Shown here: positions 9,181 to 17,304 of the stretch, one piece after another
Numbering within the stretch: the first letter of the stretch is position 1
Layout of the letters: every line of letters begins with the position of its first letter
Origin: Lentibacillus sediminis
GTDB lineage: Bacteria > Bacillota > Bacilli > Bacillales > Amphibacillaceae
Direction: 5' to 3'
Length of the DNA stretch: 64,000 nt
Assembly (NCBI RefSeq): GCF_002763455.1
Contig: NZ_NIXK01000006.1
Coordinates: forward strand, 225,848-289,847
Translations under genes and position numbers: made by a program
The notes under the pieces: generated by a model
Told to the model about the DNA's origin: nothing
Database searches by the model: none
The model's input: only the letters and a program-made list of their open reading frames with translations

Positions 9181-9214
9181 GGAAACAGTTTATTACATAA
9201 GGTGGGATTTTGAA

Positions 9215-10312
9215 ATGACAAACAGACTGGACGCATTATTGGAAGAAATGAAAAAAGATGGTCTGGATGGGATGCTGATCACATCCCCTGCAAATGTATA
9301 TTATACAAGCAATCATTACAGCGATCCGCATGAGCGGGTGCTCGCCGTCTACATCAACACCGAACACGATCCATATTTAATCATACCGGCCATGGAAGCA
9401 GAAGACGCCAAGCAAGCCGGATGGCGCTATGAGATGATCCCCTACCAGGATCATGAGAACCCTTGGGAACTGTTTGCCGGAATGCTGAAGAAGAACGACA
9501 GCATCCCCAAAGCGCTGGGTGTGGAGCATAATCATCTTACACTTGACCGATTCCAGCAGGTGAAAAACATTTTGCCTGACACACAAATCCGGGATGCGCA
9601 GGAAATACTGGCAAATCTCCGTGTAATCAAAAACAAAAAAGAGTATGCCCTGCTGAAACAGGCAGCAACACTCGCCGATTTCGGGATCGAGACAGGAATC
9701 AAGGCAATCAGAGAAGGCGTCAGTGAACTTGAGGTTGTCGCTGCTATCGAGTTTGAACTGAAAAAGCAAGGCGTGCAGCAGATGTCCTTTTCAACGATGG
9801 CCATCTCCGGTACGAAAACTGCCTCGCCACACGGCACCCCAACTGGGAAAAAGATAGAATCAGGGGATCTGGTACTATTCGATCTTGGGGTAATTTTCGA
9901 AGGCTATTGCTCGGATATTACTCGTACGGTTGCTTTTCAGTCAATCACCGATCAACAGCGGAACATCTATGAAACTGTGCTGACTGCAGAGCAAAAAGCA
10001 ATTCAAGCAGCTCAGACCGGAACTGCAGTCGGTCAGGTCGATCAGGCAGCGCGCCAGCATATTGAACAAGCGGGATACGGAAAGTATTTTACCCACCGTG
10101 TCGGCCACGGATTGGGCATTGAAACACATGAGTACCCTTCCATGCACGGAAAAAACGACCTTCCATTAAAAGAAGGCATGTGCTTTACGATTGAGCCGGG
10201 GATTTATGTGCCGAATACTGGCGGCGTGCGCATTGAAGACATGATTTTCATGACCGACAAAGGACCGGAAACCCTGACAGAATCACCGAAGGAATTGCGT
10301 GTTGTTGAATAG
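9215..10312 (+). CDS. M24-family Xaa-Pro dipeptidase/aminopeptidase
   Basis: 365 aa from the ATG at 9215 with AAGGTGGGA 9 nt upstream; an upstream in-frame ATG overlaps the -10 element and is discarded. Residues 1-130 form a creatinase N-terminal domain and 140-360 the pita-bread catalytic domain. Metal ligands are visible: FDLG and DITRT (Asp pair), GHGLGIETHE (His), FTIEPGIY (Glu) and VRIEDM (Glu). It cleaves Xaa-Pro peptides in the cytoplasm. Similar to B. subtilis YkvY/YqhT; which one cannot be decided here. Confidence 0.85.
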   Translation: MTNRLDALLEEMKKDGLDGMLITSPANVYYTSNHYSDPHERVLAVYINTEHDPYLIIPAMEAEDAKQAGWRYEMIPYQDHENPWELFAGMLKKNDSIPKALGVEHNHLTLDRFQQVKNILPDTQIRDAQEILANLRVIKNKKEYALLKQAATLADFGIETGIKAIREGVSELEVVAAIEFELKKQGVQQMSFSTMAISGTKTASPHGTPTGKKIESGDLVLFDLGVIFEGYCSDITRTVAFQSITDQQRNIYETVLTAEQKAIQAAQTGTAVGQVDQAARQHIEQAGYGKYFTHRVGHGLGIETHEYPSMHGKNDLPLKEGMCFTIEPGIYVPNTGGVRIEDMIFMTDKGPETLTESPKELRVVE

Positions 10313-10342
10313 AAATGTATCCGTGTAAAACAGTTCAGTTTT

Positions 10343-10368
10343 AGAGTACAAATTATTATTTGTGCTCT
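10343..10368 (+). terminator. Hairpin terminator after the M24 peptidase gene
   Basis: 11-bp stem (AGAGTACAAAT with ATTTGTGCTCT, one wobble) and TATT loop, about 30 nt after the stop; the T tract is weak. Confidence 0.6.
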
Positions 10369-10483
10369 TTGATTGGATTGGCGGGTTAAATTGGAATTAA
10401 TGTTGCATAGATTAAATAGAGGGCGGGTATTTATACCGAAAAAATGTAACTGCTTTCACGGTTCGCTCAAAGGGGGAGGTTTT

Positions 10484-11044
10484 TTGAAGAAATATTTGCT
10501 TCTTGTTGTGTTGTTTGTGTTAGCAGGCTGCGGGCAAGCATACATTAACACGGCGGAAATTAGTGGAGAAATTGATGAATACTTAGGTGTGACTCCTTAT
10601 TTACCTGAATTGGATTACCCTATCGGCCATGCCCACATTGAATATAATACCACGTTTGAGGACGGGGAACCCGCTAGAGGGGAACCGTGGAAGGCTACCA
10701 TTGAATATAAAGTTTCCCAAGATGAACAAGTAGATGATCAATTCAGAGAAGCATGGGAAGATGAAGTCCCGGATCGTGAAATTATCTATGGCGAATTATA
10801 TATGGACCAATCGGCTGTTTTATTGAGTGTTTATAAGGACGAGGCCGGTACTTTACAGAACGCTGAGGTTATTGAAATCGTTGGGCATGAAGTTCAATAC
10901 CAGCATATACAAAGAGGGACTGAGGCAGTCATCATGCTCATAAATTTCGAGGATATTGGATATGAAATTCAATATCTTGTTGAAGAGGAAGATATCGAAG
11001 AAGAAGCCAAAGCGTTTGCGGAAGAGATAATAAATAACCATTGA
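10484..11044 (+). CDS. Putative lipoprotein of unknown function
   Basis: 186 aa from a TTG at 10484 preceded by AGGGGGAGG; an upstream in-frame ATG would bury the signal sequence and is rejected. The N-terminus LKKYLLLVVLFVLAGCG is a lipoprotein signal with lipobox LAGC, so the mature protein should be a membrane-anchored acidic lipoprotein of about 170 residues. No known domain was recognised. It opens an AT-rich run of same-strand genes (10.5-13.4 kb) whose base composition differs from the flanking core genes, suggesting acquisition. Confidence 0.65.
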   Translation: MKKYLLLVVLFVLAGCGQAYINTAEISGEIDEYLGVTPYLPELDYPIGHAHIEYNTTFEDGEPARGEPWKATIEYKVSQDEQVDDQFREAWEDEVPDREIIYGELYMDQSAVLLSVYKDEAGTLQNAEVIEIVGHEVQYQHIQRGTEAVIMLINFEDIGYEIQYLVEEEDIEEEAKAFAEEIINNH

Positions 11045-11084
11045 GTTATCAAAATCTGGTTTGACAAAAAAAGTGAGGAACTTT

Positions 11085-11735
11085 ATGGATAAAGTATTAG
11101 ATAAGATAGTTAATTCAATAAAAAGTACAGACAAAAAAGTAATTATTGGTATTTCGGGACATGGCGCTTCTGGAAAGACAACATTTGCAAACAACCTTTT
11201 AGAACTCTTAGGGAATAGGGATACAAATTATCTTAATACTGACCCTTACATCATTGGATCGAACTTAAGGAAGCACGCAATAATAGATTATGAATATAAA
11301 AGTGAAAATCATCAATATAAAATGACAGCTTGCCACCCTGCTGCGCATAATGTCTCCGCTTTAGAAAGAGATATAAATATGCTAAGGGATGGTATAGATT
11401 TTTATACGATAGGTACTCATTATAGAGAAAGCATTTTACTCTCCTCCGCAAACAAAGTGAATATTGTAGAAGGTATGAGTGTCGCATTTATAAATCCGGA
11501 TTTATTTGATCTAAAGGTATACTTTTATACCGATGGTGAAACCGAATTGATGAGGAGGAGTAGCCGAGATATTTCTGAAAGAGGAACAGATTTAAATTAC
11601 TTAAGAAAATCTCATGAAGAGCGAAGAATTCAATATGATTTATTCATGCATCCTTATCACCGGAATTTTGATGTTGTGATCAAAAATTCTAATGAAGGAT
11701 ATACCCTGGAAAAAAGCGATTCTCTAATGGAATAA
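11085..11735 (+). CDS. P-loop kinase, uridine kinase/phosphoribulokinase-like
   Basis: 216 aa from the ATG at 11085, chosen for GTGAGGAA upstream. Walker A GISGHGASGKTTFANN is near residue 32, followed by NTDPYIIG, a likely substrate Asp as in uridine kinases, and a lid-like arginine-rich segment RRSSRDISERGTD near 165. Fold and spacing fit the uridine kinase/PRK family; the phosphate acceptor is not predictable. Followed 42 nt later by a NUDIX gene in the same direction. Confidence 0.65.
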   Translation: MDKVLDKIVNSIKSTDKKVIIGISGHGASGKTTFANNLLELLGNRDTNYLNTDPYIIGSNLRKHAIIDYEYKSENHQYKMTACHPAAHNVSALERDINMLRDGIDFYTIGTHYRESILLSSANKVNIVEGMSVAFINPDLFDLKVYFYTDGETELMRRSSRDISERGTDLNYLRKSHEERRIQYDLFMHPYHRNFDVVIKNSNEGYTLEKSDSLME

Positions 11736-11777
11736 GAACGCGAAAGCAAGACAATAACAACCAAATTGGAGGGGAAA

Positions 11778-12248
11778 ATGGAAAACAATCACCCGAAACA
11801 TATCATTGCTGTATCTGCTTATGTCACGAATGAGAATGGCGAAGCACTAATGGTTAAGACTCATCAACGTTCAGATACGTGGGAATCACCAGGAGGACAG
11901 GTGGAGGAAGGTGAACCTTTAGATAAAGCTGTATGCAGAGAGGTTTTTGAGGAAACAGGTATTGTTATTAAGCCAGTTGGAATTACGGGAGTTTACTATA
12001 ACACCTCAATCAACCTCTTATCAGTTGTTTTTAAAGCCGAATATAAAGGCGGTGAGTTAAAAATACAGCCAGAAGAAATTAAAGAAGCCAAATTTGTCTC
12101 TTTAAATGAAGATAATATTGGAGCATACATAACTCGCCCACATATGCAATCACGTACGATTGATGCAATGAATGCGAAAAACTGCATTCCTTATGAAAGC
12201 TGGGAAGTTAGGCCGTATCAGCTTTTGGGGAGATTGGACAATCAGTAA
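11778..12248 (+). CDS. NUDIX hydrolase
   Basis: 156 aa from the ATG at 11778 with GGAGGGG 5 nt upstream. The NUDIX box is complete: GQVEEGEPLDKAVCREVFEE followed by TGI, matching GX5EX7REUXEEXGU. MutT-like fold, hydrolysing a nucleoside diphosphate linked to some moiety X; substrate unknown. Part of the AT-rich cassette with the upstream kinase. Confidence 0.8.
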   Translation: MENNHPKHIIAVSAYVTNENGEALMVKTHQRSDTWESPGGQVEEGEPLDKAVCREVFEETGIVIKPVGITGVYYNTSINLLSVVFKAEYKGGELKIQPEEIKEAKFVSLNEDNIGAYITRPHMQSRTIDAMNAKNCIPYESWEVRPYQLLGRLDNQ

Positions 12249-12492
12249 AAAGCTTTGGTAAAACCAACTCAAGTTCTTTAGAAATAAAGTTGTTTACTTT
12301 GAAATAAAGTTCTATACTGAAAACGATTGCCACTGTGCCGCAAACGGGCCATATTGTTGAATAACTGCTACTTTAAAAACAAAAACAGGAGATGACTAGA
12401 GTGGATGATATATTAAGCGACAAACAATTTAAAGTAGGAAAAAGTTTACAGAAGATCAGATAGGTTTTAGGGACATGATTGGAGGGGTCTTT
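12249..12492 (+). other. Intergenic spacer with a possible broken short ORF
   Basis: Holds a 20-codon ORF at 12401-12463 (GTG start after AGGAGATGA, peptide VDDILSDKQFKVGKSLQKIR). A one-base slip in its A-run would join it to FTEDQIGFRDM, which is in frame with the following GNAT gene. It may be a frameshifted remnant of a small gene. Two copies of GAAATAAAGTT lie at about 12280-12315. Nothing else recognised. Confidence 0.3.
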
Positions 12493-12960
12493 ATGGATTA
12501 TAATTTCAGTGAAATGTCGCAAGAGCAGGCAGAAAATATTGCTTCAAATTGGCACTATGAAGGTAAATATTCTTTTTATGATGTTGAGGCCGATGAAGAA
12601 GATTTAGTTGAATTTTTGGATCCAAAAAAACGGGAGGACTCTCATTACATTGTTAAAGAAGGCGAAGAAGAAATTGGGTTCTTTAGTTTTAATGATAAGG
12701 GGGACGCAATTGATATTGGGTTGGGAATGAAACCTGAATTGACTGGAAGGGGTCTTGGATTGGGCTTTTTTAAAGCTGGACTCAGATTTGTGCTATCCAA
12801 CTATAACCCTAAGGAAATAACGCTATCAGTTGCCACTTTTAACGATAGGGCTATACAGGTCTATAAAAAAGCAGGATTTGAATCTGTTGAGACTTTTATG
12901 CAAGATACAAACGGCAGTAGTTTTGAGTTTTTGAAAATGAAGTATGAATGCGCAAAGTAA
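12493..12960 (+). CDS. GNAT-family N-acetyltransferase
   Basis: 155 aa from the ATG at 12493 with GGAGGGG upstream. Acetyl-CoA loop GRGLGLGFFKAGLRF near residue 90 (R/Q-x-x-G-x-G/A type). The typical C-terminal strand LSVATFNDRAIQVYKKAGFE follows. Substrate unknown. AT-rich like its neighbours. Confidence 0.75.
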   Translation: MDYNFSEMSQEQAENIASNWHYEGKYSFYDVEADEEDLVEFLDPKKREDSHYIVKEGEEEIGFFSFNDKGDAIDIGLGMKPELTGRGLGLGFFKAGLRFVLSNYNPKEITLSVATFNDRAIQVYKKAGFESVETFMQDTNGSSFEFLKMKYECAK

Positions 12961-13176
12961 ACAGCTATAGTATGTTATAGATTCTTCCCTTAAAAGGCGC
13001 GATGATTGAATAAAAGTAAAGAACGATTTTCATTATCTGCCTGAACATGAAAAGTAAACATTTTTTTTGAAACAGCCGCATTTTTCAACGGAGAAATTTG
13101 GCTTCTAATCTTAAAAATTAAATAGCTTTATTTTCACTTAGCAACTCAAATTTACAAAAAACGGAGATTAAGTTAA

Positions 13177-13425
13177 ATGTATTGGAAATTAAGGATTCCC
13201 CTGCTACTGGGGGTTATAGGAGTTATATCAGGCCTCGTACAAAAGTACTCAAATCTTTTTCTTATGAATACACCTTATTTCATTAGAAGTGCTATCTTTA
13301 TCGGCTTAATTGGTATCATATTTACTATTTTAGAGAAAACAAATGTGAATGAAAAAAAGGTTCACTTTACGATTGGTGCCGGGCTAATTCTATTTGGCAT
13401 TATTTTTGATTATCTAATGGCATAG
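13177..13425 (+). CDS. Small membrane protein
   Basis: 82 aa, about three hydrophobic segments (residues 8-22, 35-52, 64-80). ACGGAG precedes the ATG. No recognised family. Ends just before a strong bidirectional terminator shared with ald. The 216 bp upstream hold no other gene. Confidence 0.5.
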   Translation: MYWKLRIPLLLGVIGVISGLVQKYSNLFLMNTPYFIRSAIFIGLIGIIFTILEKTNVNEKKVHFTIGAGLILFGIIFDYLMA

Positions 13426-13440
13426 TGTTCTTGAAATAAG

Positions 13441-13474
13441 GAACGGAGCATCAAATCACTTTGATGCTCCGTTC
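13441..13474. terminator. Bidirectional terminator between small membrane protein gene and ald
   Basis: Perfect 15-bp inverted repeat (arms starting GAACGGAGCATCAAA) with a 4-nt TCAC loop, followed by TATTTAAA on one side and preceded by an A-rich stretch on the other. Confidence 0.85.
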
Positions 13475-13482
13475 TATTTAAA

Positions 13483-14601
13483 TCACCGCTCCAGCAATCT
13501 AAAAGCCTCATCAAACTCCAGCCCATGTGCCTCCGCAACTGCCTCATAAGTAACAAAGCCGTCCAGTGTGTTCACACCTTTCCGCAATGCCTGATTATCA
13601 AGACACGCCTTCTTATACCCTTTATTCGCAAGCTGCAATGCGTATGGCACTGTCACATTGGTCAGTCCTATTGTAGAGGTCCGCGGAACAGCCCCAGGCA
13701 TATTGGCAACAGAGTAGTGCAGAACGCCGTGTTTGGTATATGTCGGGTTGTCATGGGTGGTGATCCGGTCGCTTGTTTCCAGGATTCCACCTTGATCAAT
13801 CGCCACATCCACAATGACCGATCCTTCCTGCATGTTCTTTACCATTTCCTCAGTAACCAGTTTCGGCGCTTTTGCTCCCGGGATCAGCACAGCGCCAATC
13901 ACCAGATCCGATTCGGTGATTTCCATCTCAATATTCATTGGATTGGAGATCATCGTATTAATCGAGGAGCCAAAGATGTCATCCAGCTGACGTAGACGTT
14001 CCGGGTTCAAATCAAGAATGGTAACATTTGCCCCTAGGCCGACAGCGATTTTGGCTGCATTGGTTCCAACCGTTCCGCCCCCAATTATCGTCACTTTACC
14101 ACGTTTCACACCAGGAATTCCGGCAAGCAGGACACCTGCACCGCCTTTTGGTTTTTCCAGGAATTGCGCACCGATTTGGGCAGCCATTCTTCCAGCAACT
14201 TCACTCATTGGTGTCAACAGCGGCAGGGAGCGATTTTCCAGCTGAACGGTTTCATAAGCAATGCCGACCACTTTTTTATCAATTAAAGCTTTGGTAACTT
14301 CCGGCTCGGCTGCGAGGTGTAAATAAGTAAATAAAATAAGTCCTTCATAAAAATAATCGAATTCCTCTTGTTCAGGCTCTTTTACCTTCATAACCATTTC
14401 CTGTTTCCAGGCTTCGGCAGCTGTAGAGACAATCACCGCACCGGCCTGTTCATATTGTTCATCCGTAAACCCTGATCCAAGTCCGGCTTCTGTCTCAATA
14501 AACACTTCATGCCCGGCATCTTTTAATGTGGAAACCCCTGATGGCGCCATTGCGACTCTGTTTTCGTTGTTTTTTAGTTCTCTTGGTACACCTATTTTCA
14601 T
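13483..14601 (-). CDS. ald: Alanine dehydrogenase
   Basis: 372 aa, the family length. Starts [20 protein letters not shown], includes the catalytic Lys in VMKVKEP and His in [10 protein letters not shown], a Rossmann [11 protein letters not shown] near residue 174, and the conserved [14 protein letters not shown] segment. It oxidatively deaminates L-alanine to pyruvate and ammonia with NAD+; in Bacillus it serves alanine catabolism and sporulation. Monocistronic, bounded by the bidirectional terminator downstream. Confidence 0.95.
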   Translation of the reverse strand: MKIGVPRELKNNENRVAMAPSGVSTLKDAGHEVFIETEAGLGSGFTDEQYEQAGAVIVSTAAEAWKQEMVMKVKEPEQEEFDYFYEGLILFTYLHLAAEPEVTKALIDKKVVGIAYETVQLENRSLPLLTPMSEVAGRMAAQIGAQFLEKPKGGAGVLLAGIPGVKRGKVTIIGGGTVGTNAAKIAVGLGANVTILDLNPERLRQLDDIFGSSINTMISNPMNIEMEITESDLVIGAVLIPGAKAPKLVTEEMVKNMQEGSVIVDVAIDQGGILETSDRITTHDNPTYTKHGVLHYSVANMPGAVPRTSTIGLTNVTVPYALQLANKGYKKACLDNQALRKGVNTLDGFVTYEAVAEAHGLEFDEAFRLLER

Positions 14602-14714
14602 TTGTCTGCCTCCTGCCCATTAACTTTTTCTGTAAGCATTTTCATTGTACCAAAAACCTGCTGGAAAAACATCCCTGCTCTAAGCATAGCAAAAAGTCCC
14701 TGTATATGTAAGCT

Positions 14715-14752
14715 GGTAATTGACCCATTTTGTGAAGAATGGGTCAATTACC
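14715..14752. terminator. Perfect 15-bp inverted repeat, terminator-like
   Basis: GGTAATTGACCCATT and its exact complement separated by 8 nt, 8 nt beyond the stop of the 53-codon ORF. The T tract is poor on either strand, so a protein-binding palindrome is an alternative. Confidence 0.55.
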
Positions 14753-14759
14753 TTCCAGA

Positions 14760-14921
14760 TTATTTTTTCTGGTTATTATAATGATGAATTCCTTTGTTGT
14801 TGTCAAGCTGATCAATGACTCCGCTCTGGTAGCTTTCATTCAGCTGATTTTGAACGGCAGCAACGCCGGTTTCATCTTGAAAGAACTTCTCTGGAGTGTG
14901 TCTGCCTTTCTTTTTGGCCAT
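14760..14921 (-). CDS. Small hydrophilic protein, 53 aa
   Basis: The ATG at 14921 is preceded by a near-perfect GGAGGTGATT ribosome site. The protein starts MAKKKGRHTPEKFFQDETGV and ends in a His/Asn-rich tail. It is short, charged, without a membrane segment, and has a basic N-terminus. Its character resembles small spore-associated proteins of Bacillus, but no named family was recognised. The strong ribosome site and following hairpin support a real gene. Confidence 0.6.
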   Translation of the reverse strand: MAKKKGRHTPEKFFQDETGVAAVQNQLNESYQSGVIDQLDNNKGIHHYNNQKK

Positions 14922-15035
14922 TTAATCACCTCCACGCATAGTATGTCCGATTTCTGTCGAAACATGATTTCCCATAATTGCTGATTATATTGCCTTCAAA
15001 AAGGGTATATAATGAATAAAAGGGGGAGATAAACC

Positions 15036-15464
15036 ATGGAATATCATAATATTGTTGTCGCTGTGGATGGTTCGGAGGCTGCCGAAAAAGCGTTTCAGAA
15101 ATCACTCGATATCGCCAAACGCAACCATGCACGAATGATTCTTGCCCATGTGGTGGATGCGCGCACTTTTGCGACAGCCGAAGCCTATGACCGCACGCTT
15201 GCCGAGCGATCGGACACATATGCGAAAAAACTGCTGAACGATTACACCGACCGGGCGAAAGCAGCCGGATTAACTGACCTGCTGCAAAGCGTCGAGTACG
15301 GCTCCCCGAAAGTAAAAATTGCCAAAGACATCGCCCAGGATTTCAAAGCAGATCTGATCATCTGCGGCGCCACCGGAATGAGTGCCGTTGAGCGGTTTCT
15401 GATTGGAAGTGTATCGGAAAGCATCACCCGCTATGCAGAATGTGATGTGCTGGTTGTACGTTAA
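15036..15464 (+). CDS. Universal stress protein UspA family
   Basis: 142 aa, single Usp domain. Starts with the ATP-site strand NIVVAVDGSEAAEKA and ends with GATGMSAVERFLIGSVSESI, matching the G-2x-G-9x-G-(S/T) ATP-binding signature. GGGGGAG precedes the ATG. TATAAT with a GGGTAT just upstream suggests a SigA or SigB promoter at about 15010-15020. Soluble, induced by stress in relatives. Confidence 0.88.
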   Translation: MEYHNIVVAVDGSEAAEKAFQKSLDIAKRNHARMILAHVVDARTFATAEAYDRTLAERSDTYAKKLLNDYTDRAKAAGLTDLLQSVEYGSPKVKIAKDIAQDFKADLIICGATGMSAVERFLIGSVSESITRYAECDVLVVR

Positions 15465-15475
15465 TTTAAGCAATG

Positions 15476-15511
15476 AAAAAACTTGGCTCAGTAAGACAGG
15501 CCAAGTTTTTT
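15476..15511. terminator. Bidirectional terminator, possibly part of a dispersed repeat
   Basis: AAAAAACTTGGC...GCCAAGTTTTTT with a 12-nt loop. A nearly identical hairpin occurs at 22665-22700, also just before a copy of the palindromic repeat, so it may travel with that element. Confidence 0.8.
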
Positions 15512-15568
15512 GTATGTTTTTTCACTGAAATACTGTTATTTGATTGATGACGTTTCAAACCACACAGC

Positions 15569-15747
15569 AGCGGAGGAAATACACGTAGACTCCTGGTCGG
15601 CTAAGGTCGGTCACGTCCTGTGACCAACGCCGACACTTGAACGTCCTGTTCGGCGCGGGAAAAAAAGCCTGGGTGAGACCCCGCCGCGCGACAGCGCAAG
15701 GGGGCTCGCCAGCTTCCCGCGGAAAGCGAAGTGTATTTCCACAGCGG
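15569..15747. repeat. Dispersed palindromic repeat, copy 1 (with insertion)
   Basis: The outer arms GGAAATACAC (15575-15584) and GTGTATTTCC (15731-15740) are complementary. Inner parts share CTTCCCGCGGAAAGCGAAG and GGTGAGAC with copy 2 at 22746-22870. This copy has about 65 extra bases in its middle (15595-15655) that form two hairpins. Similar extragenic elements are common in Bacillaceae. Confidence 0.8.
15595..15655 (+). ncRNA. Bacillaceae-1-like RNA motif inside the repeat
   Basis: Two hairpins carry the identical loop GTCCT: GGTCAC-GTCCT-GTGACC at 15609-15625 and GAAC-GTCCT-GTTC at 15639-15651. A GTCGGC/GCCGAC stem (15596-15601 with 15629-15634) closes the first. Two terminal loops of consensus RUCCU are the hallmark of the published Bacillaceae-1 motif, whose function is unknown. 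Assignment by motif only. Confidence 0.6.
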
Positions 15748-15785
15748 GGTTATTAAACACTTGCCGAGGCTACTTTTTACTATAT

Positions 15786-16262
15786 TTATTTTTTCCGCCT
15801 AATCCCAATAACACGACCGGCTTCTTTCGGTTTTTCATCCACAGTGTGATGTTTGGCAAGCCCTTCTACCTCTTCAAAAACTTCTTCCGGGAAGGCTGCT
15901 GCTTTTCCGGACGCCTGATCAACACCCATTAGCATCTGTTCACTTGTCGCCGCCCGTTTGCCATTTTCGCCGAACAGCTCATAAAACACATGTACACGTT
16001 TGGCATCATAATCAATGAGCTGCATACGGATATCGAATTTTTCACCCAGTTTCATTTCATCGAGATAGCAAATGTGACTTTCCATTGTATAGATTGTGTA
16101 CTTGTTCCGTTCACGAAAATCATCAGTAATACCGATCTGTTTCATGAGACGATCAACGCCCCAGCTGAATGCACGTACATATTCAGCATCGTTCATGTGA
16201 CCATTATAGTCGATCCATTCTTCAGGCACCTCATGCTGAAGAATAAATTTTGATTCACCCAC
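15786..16262 (-). CDS. Hotdog-fold acyl-CoA thioesterase, probably betainyl-CoA thioesterase
   Basis: 158 aa from a GTG at 16262 (GGGAGG 7 nt upstream). 4-hydroxybenzoyl-CoA thioesterase-like N-terminus VPEEWIDYNGHMNDAEYVRA with the active-site region NGHM. It is last in a same-strand run after the carnitine dehydrogenase and BKACE genes. In characterised carnitine pathways a thioesterase releases glycine betaine from betainyl-CoA, and the position suggests that step here. The family is certain; the substrate is inferred. Confidence 0.75.
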   Translation of the reverse strand: MGESKFILQHEVPEEWIDYNGHMNDAEYVRAFSWGVDRLMKQIGITDDFRERNKYTIYTMESHICYLDEMKLGEKFDIRMQLIDYDAKRVHVFYELFGENGKRAATSEQMLMGVDQASGKAAAFPEEVFEEVEGLAKHHTVDEKPKEAGRVIGIRRKK

Positions 16263-16331
16263 TTCAAATCCTCCCTTGCCCTGAAAATTTTATATTAAAA
16301 TGCGTGGTTACCGGACTTTTTGAACATCCTC

Positions 16332-17303
16332 TTAAAGTCTGCCTGACAGATTCGCGCCAGGCCAATACTTTTCCACCAGCTGCTGGAGTTCGATTAAAAA
16401 CTGGTCGCGGCGGTCTTCCAGTTTTTCCATTGGCACATCACCGGTCTGTTTTTCTGTACCGCTCACGACTTTTTCCGCGAGTTCATCCGTTAATTCTGGA
16501 GCTTCCAATTTCGTCCACGGCAATTTCAATGCAGGGCCAAATTGTTCAAGGAGATGACGCATGCCTTGTTTGCCGCCGCCCATGTGCAAAGTCATGAACG
16601 GTCCCATCAGTGCCCAGCGAAGTCCCGGACCGTATATGATCGAGGCATCGACTTCTTCCGTAGTTGCTACACCATCATTGACAATGTGCAATGATTCCCG
16701 CCAGATTGCTTCCATCAGGCGGTCGGCGATATGGCCTTCGATCTCCTGACGAACAACAAGCGGCTTCATTCCCAGACCATCATAAAAATTCTTTGCCTTT
16801 TCAATATAAGAAGACGCCGTTTTTTTACCGCCAACGAGTTCTACAAGCGGTACAAGATATACCGGGTTGAACGGGTGAGCTACTATCACGCGCTCCGGAT
16901 GATGCTGGCAGTCTGCCTGCAGGGTACTCGGCAGTATACCTGATGTGCTTGAAGCAATAATCGTCTCATTTGGAGCGTATTGATCAATTTCAGCAATAAC
17001 GCTTCGTTTTAATCCTTCCCGCTCCGGAACGTTTTCCTGAACAAAATCTGCTTGCTCAAGAGCTTTTTGCAAATCTTGTTCAAAGAAGAGATTATCTTGT
17101 GAGGCACCCTCAGCCACCCCCATTTCTTCCATCTTCGGCCATGCCCGCTGAACAGCTTCACGGGCGCGAGGTTCTGCTTCCGGGTCCGGGTCTGAAGCAA
17201 CAACGCGGTATCCGTTGGCTAAAAATCGGGTAATCCACCCGTTCCCGATGACACCTGTCCCGACAACGGTAATCTGTTTGATCGATTCATCTGGTGTTGT
17301 CAT
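16332..17303 (-). CDS. lcdH: L-carnitine 3-dehydrogenase
   Basis: 323 aa from the ATG at 17303 (AAGGAAGG upstream), 1 nt after the BKACE stop; the frame extends six codons upstream into that gene. N-terminal Rossmann motif VVGTGVIGNGW and 3-hydroxyacyl-CoA dehydrogenase-like domains, with SSTSGILPS, HPFNPVYLVPLVE and GHIADRLMEA. This sub-family oxidises L-carnitine to 3-dehydrocarnitine with NAD+. Next to a BKACE, a thioesterase and an OpuC importer, this is a strong call. Confidence 0.88.
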   Translation of the reverse strand: MTTPDESIKQITVVGTGVIGNGWITRFLANGYRVVASDPDPEAEPRAREAVQRAWPKMEEMGVAEGASQDNLFFEQDLQKALEQADFVQENVPEREGLKRSVIAEIDQYAPNETIIASSTSGILPSTLQADCQHHPERVIVAHPFNPVYLVPLVELVGGKKTASSYIEKAKNFYDGLGMKPLVVRQEIEGHIADRLMEAIWRESLHIVNDGVATTEEVDASIIYGPGLRWALMGPFMTLHMGGGKQGMRHLLEQFGPALKLPWTKLEAPELTDELAEKVVSGTEKQTGDVPMEKLEDRRDQFLIELQQLVEKYWPGANLSGRL

Positions 17304-17304
17304 G

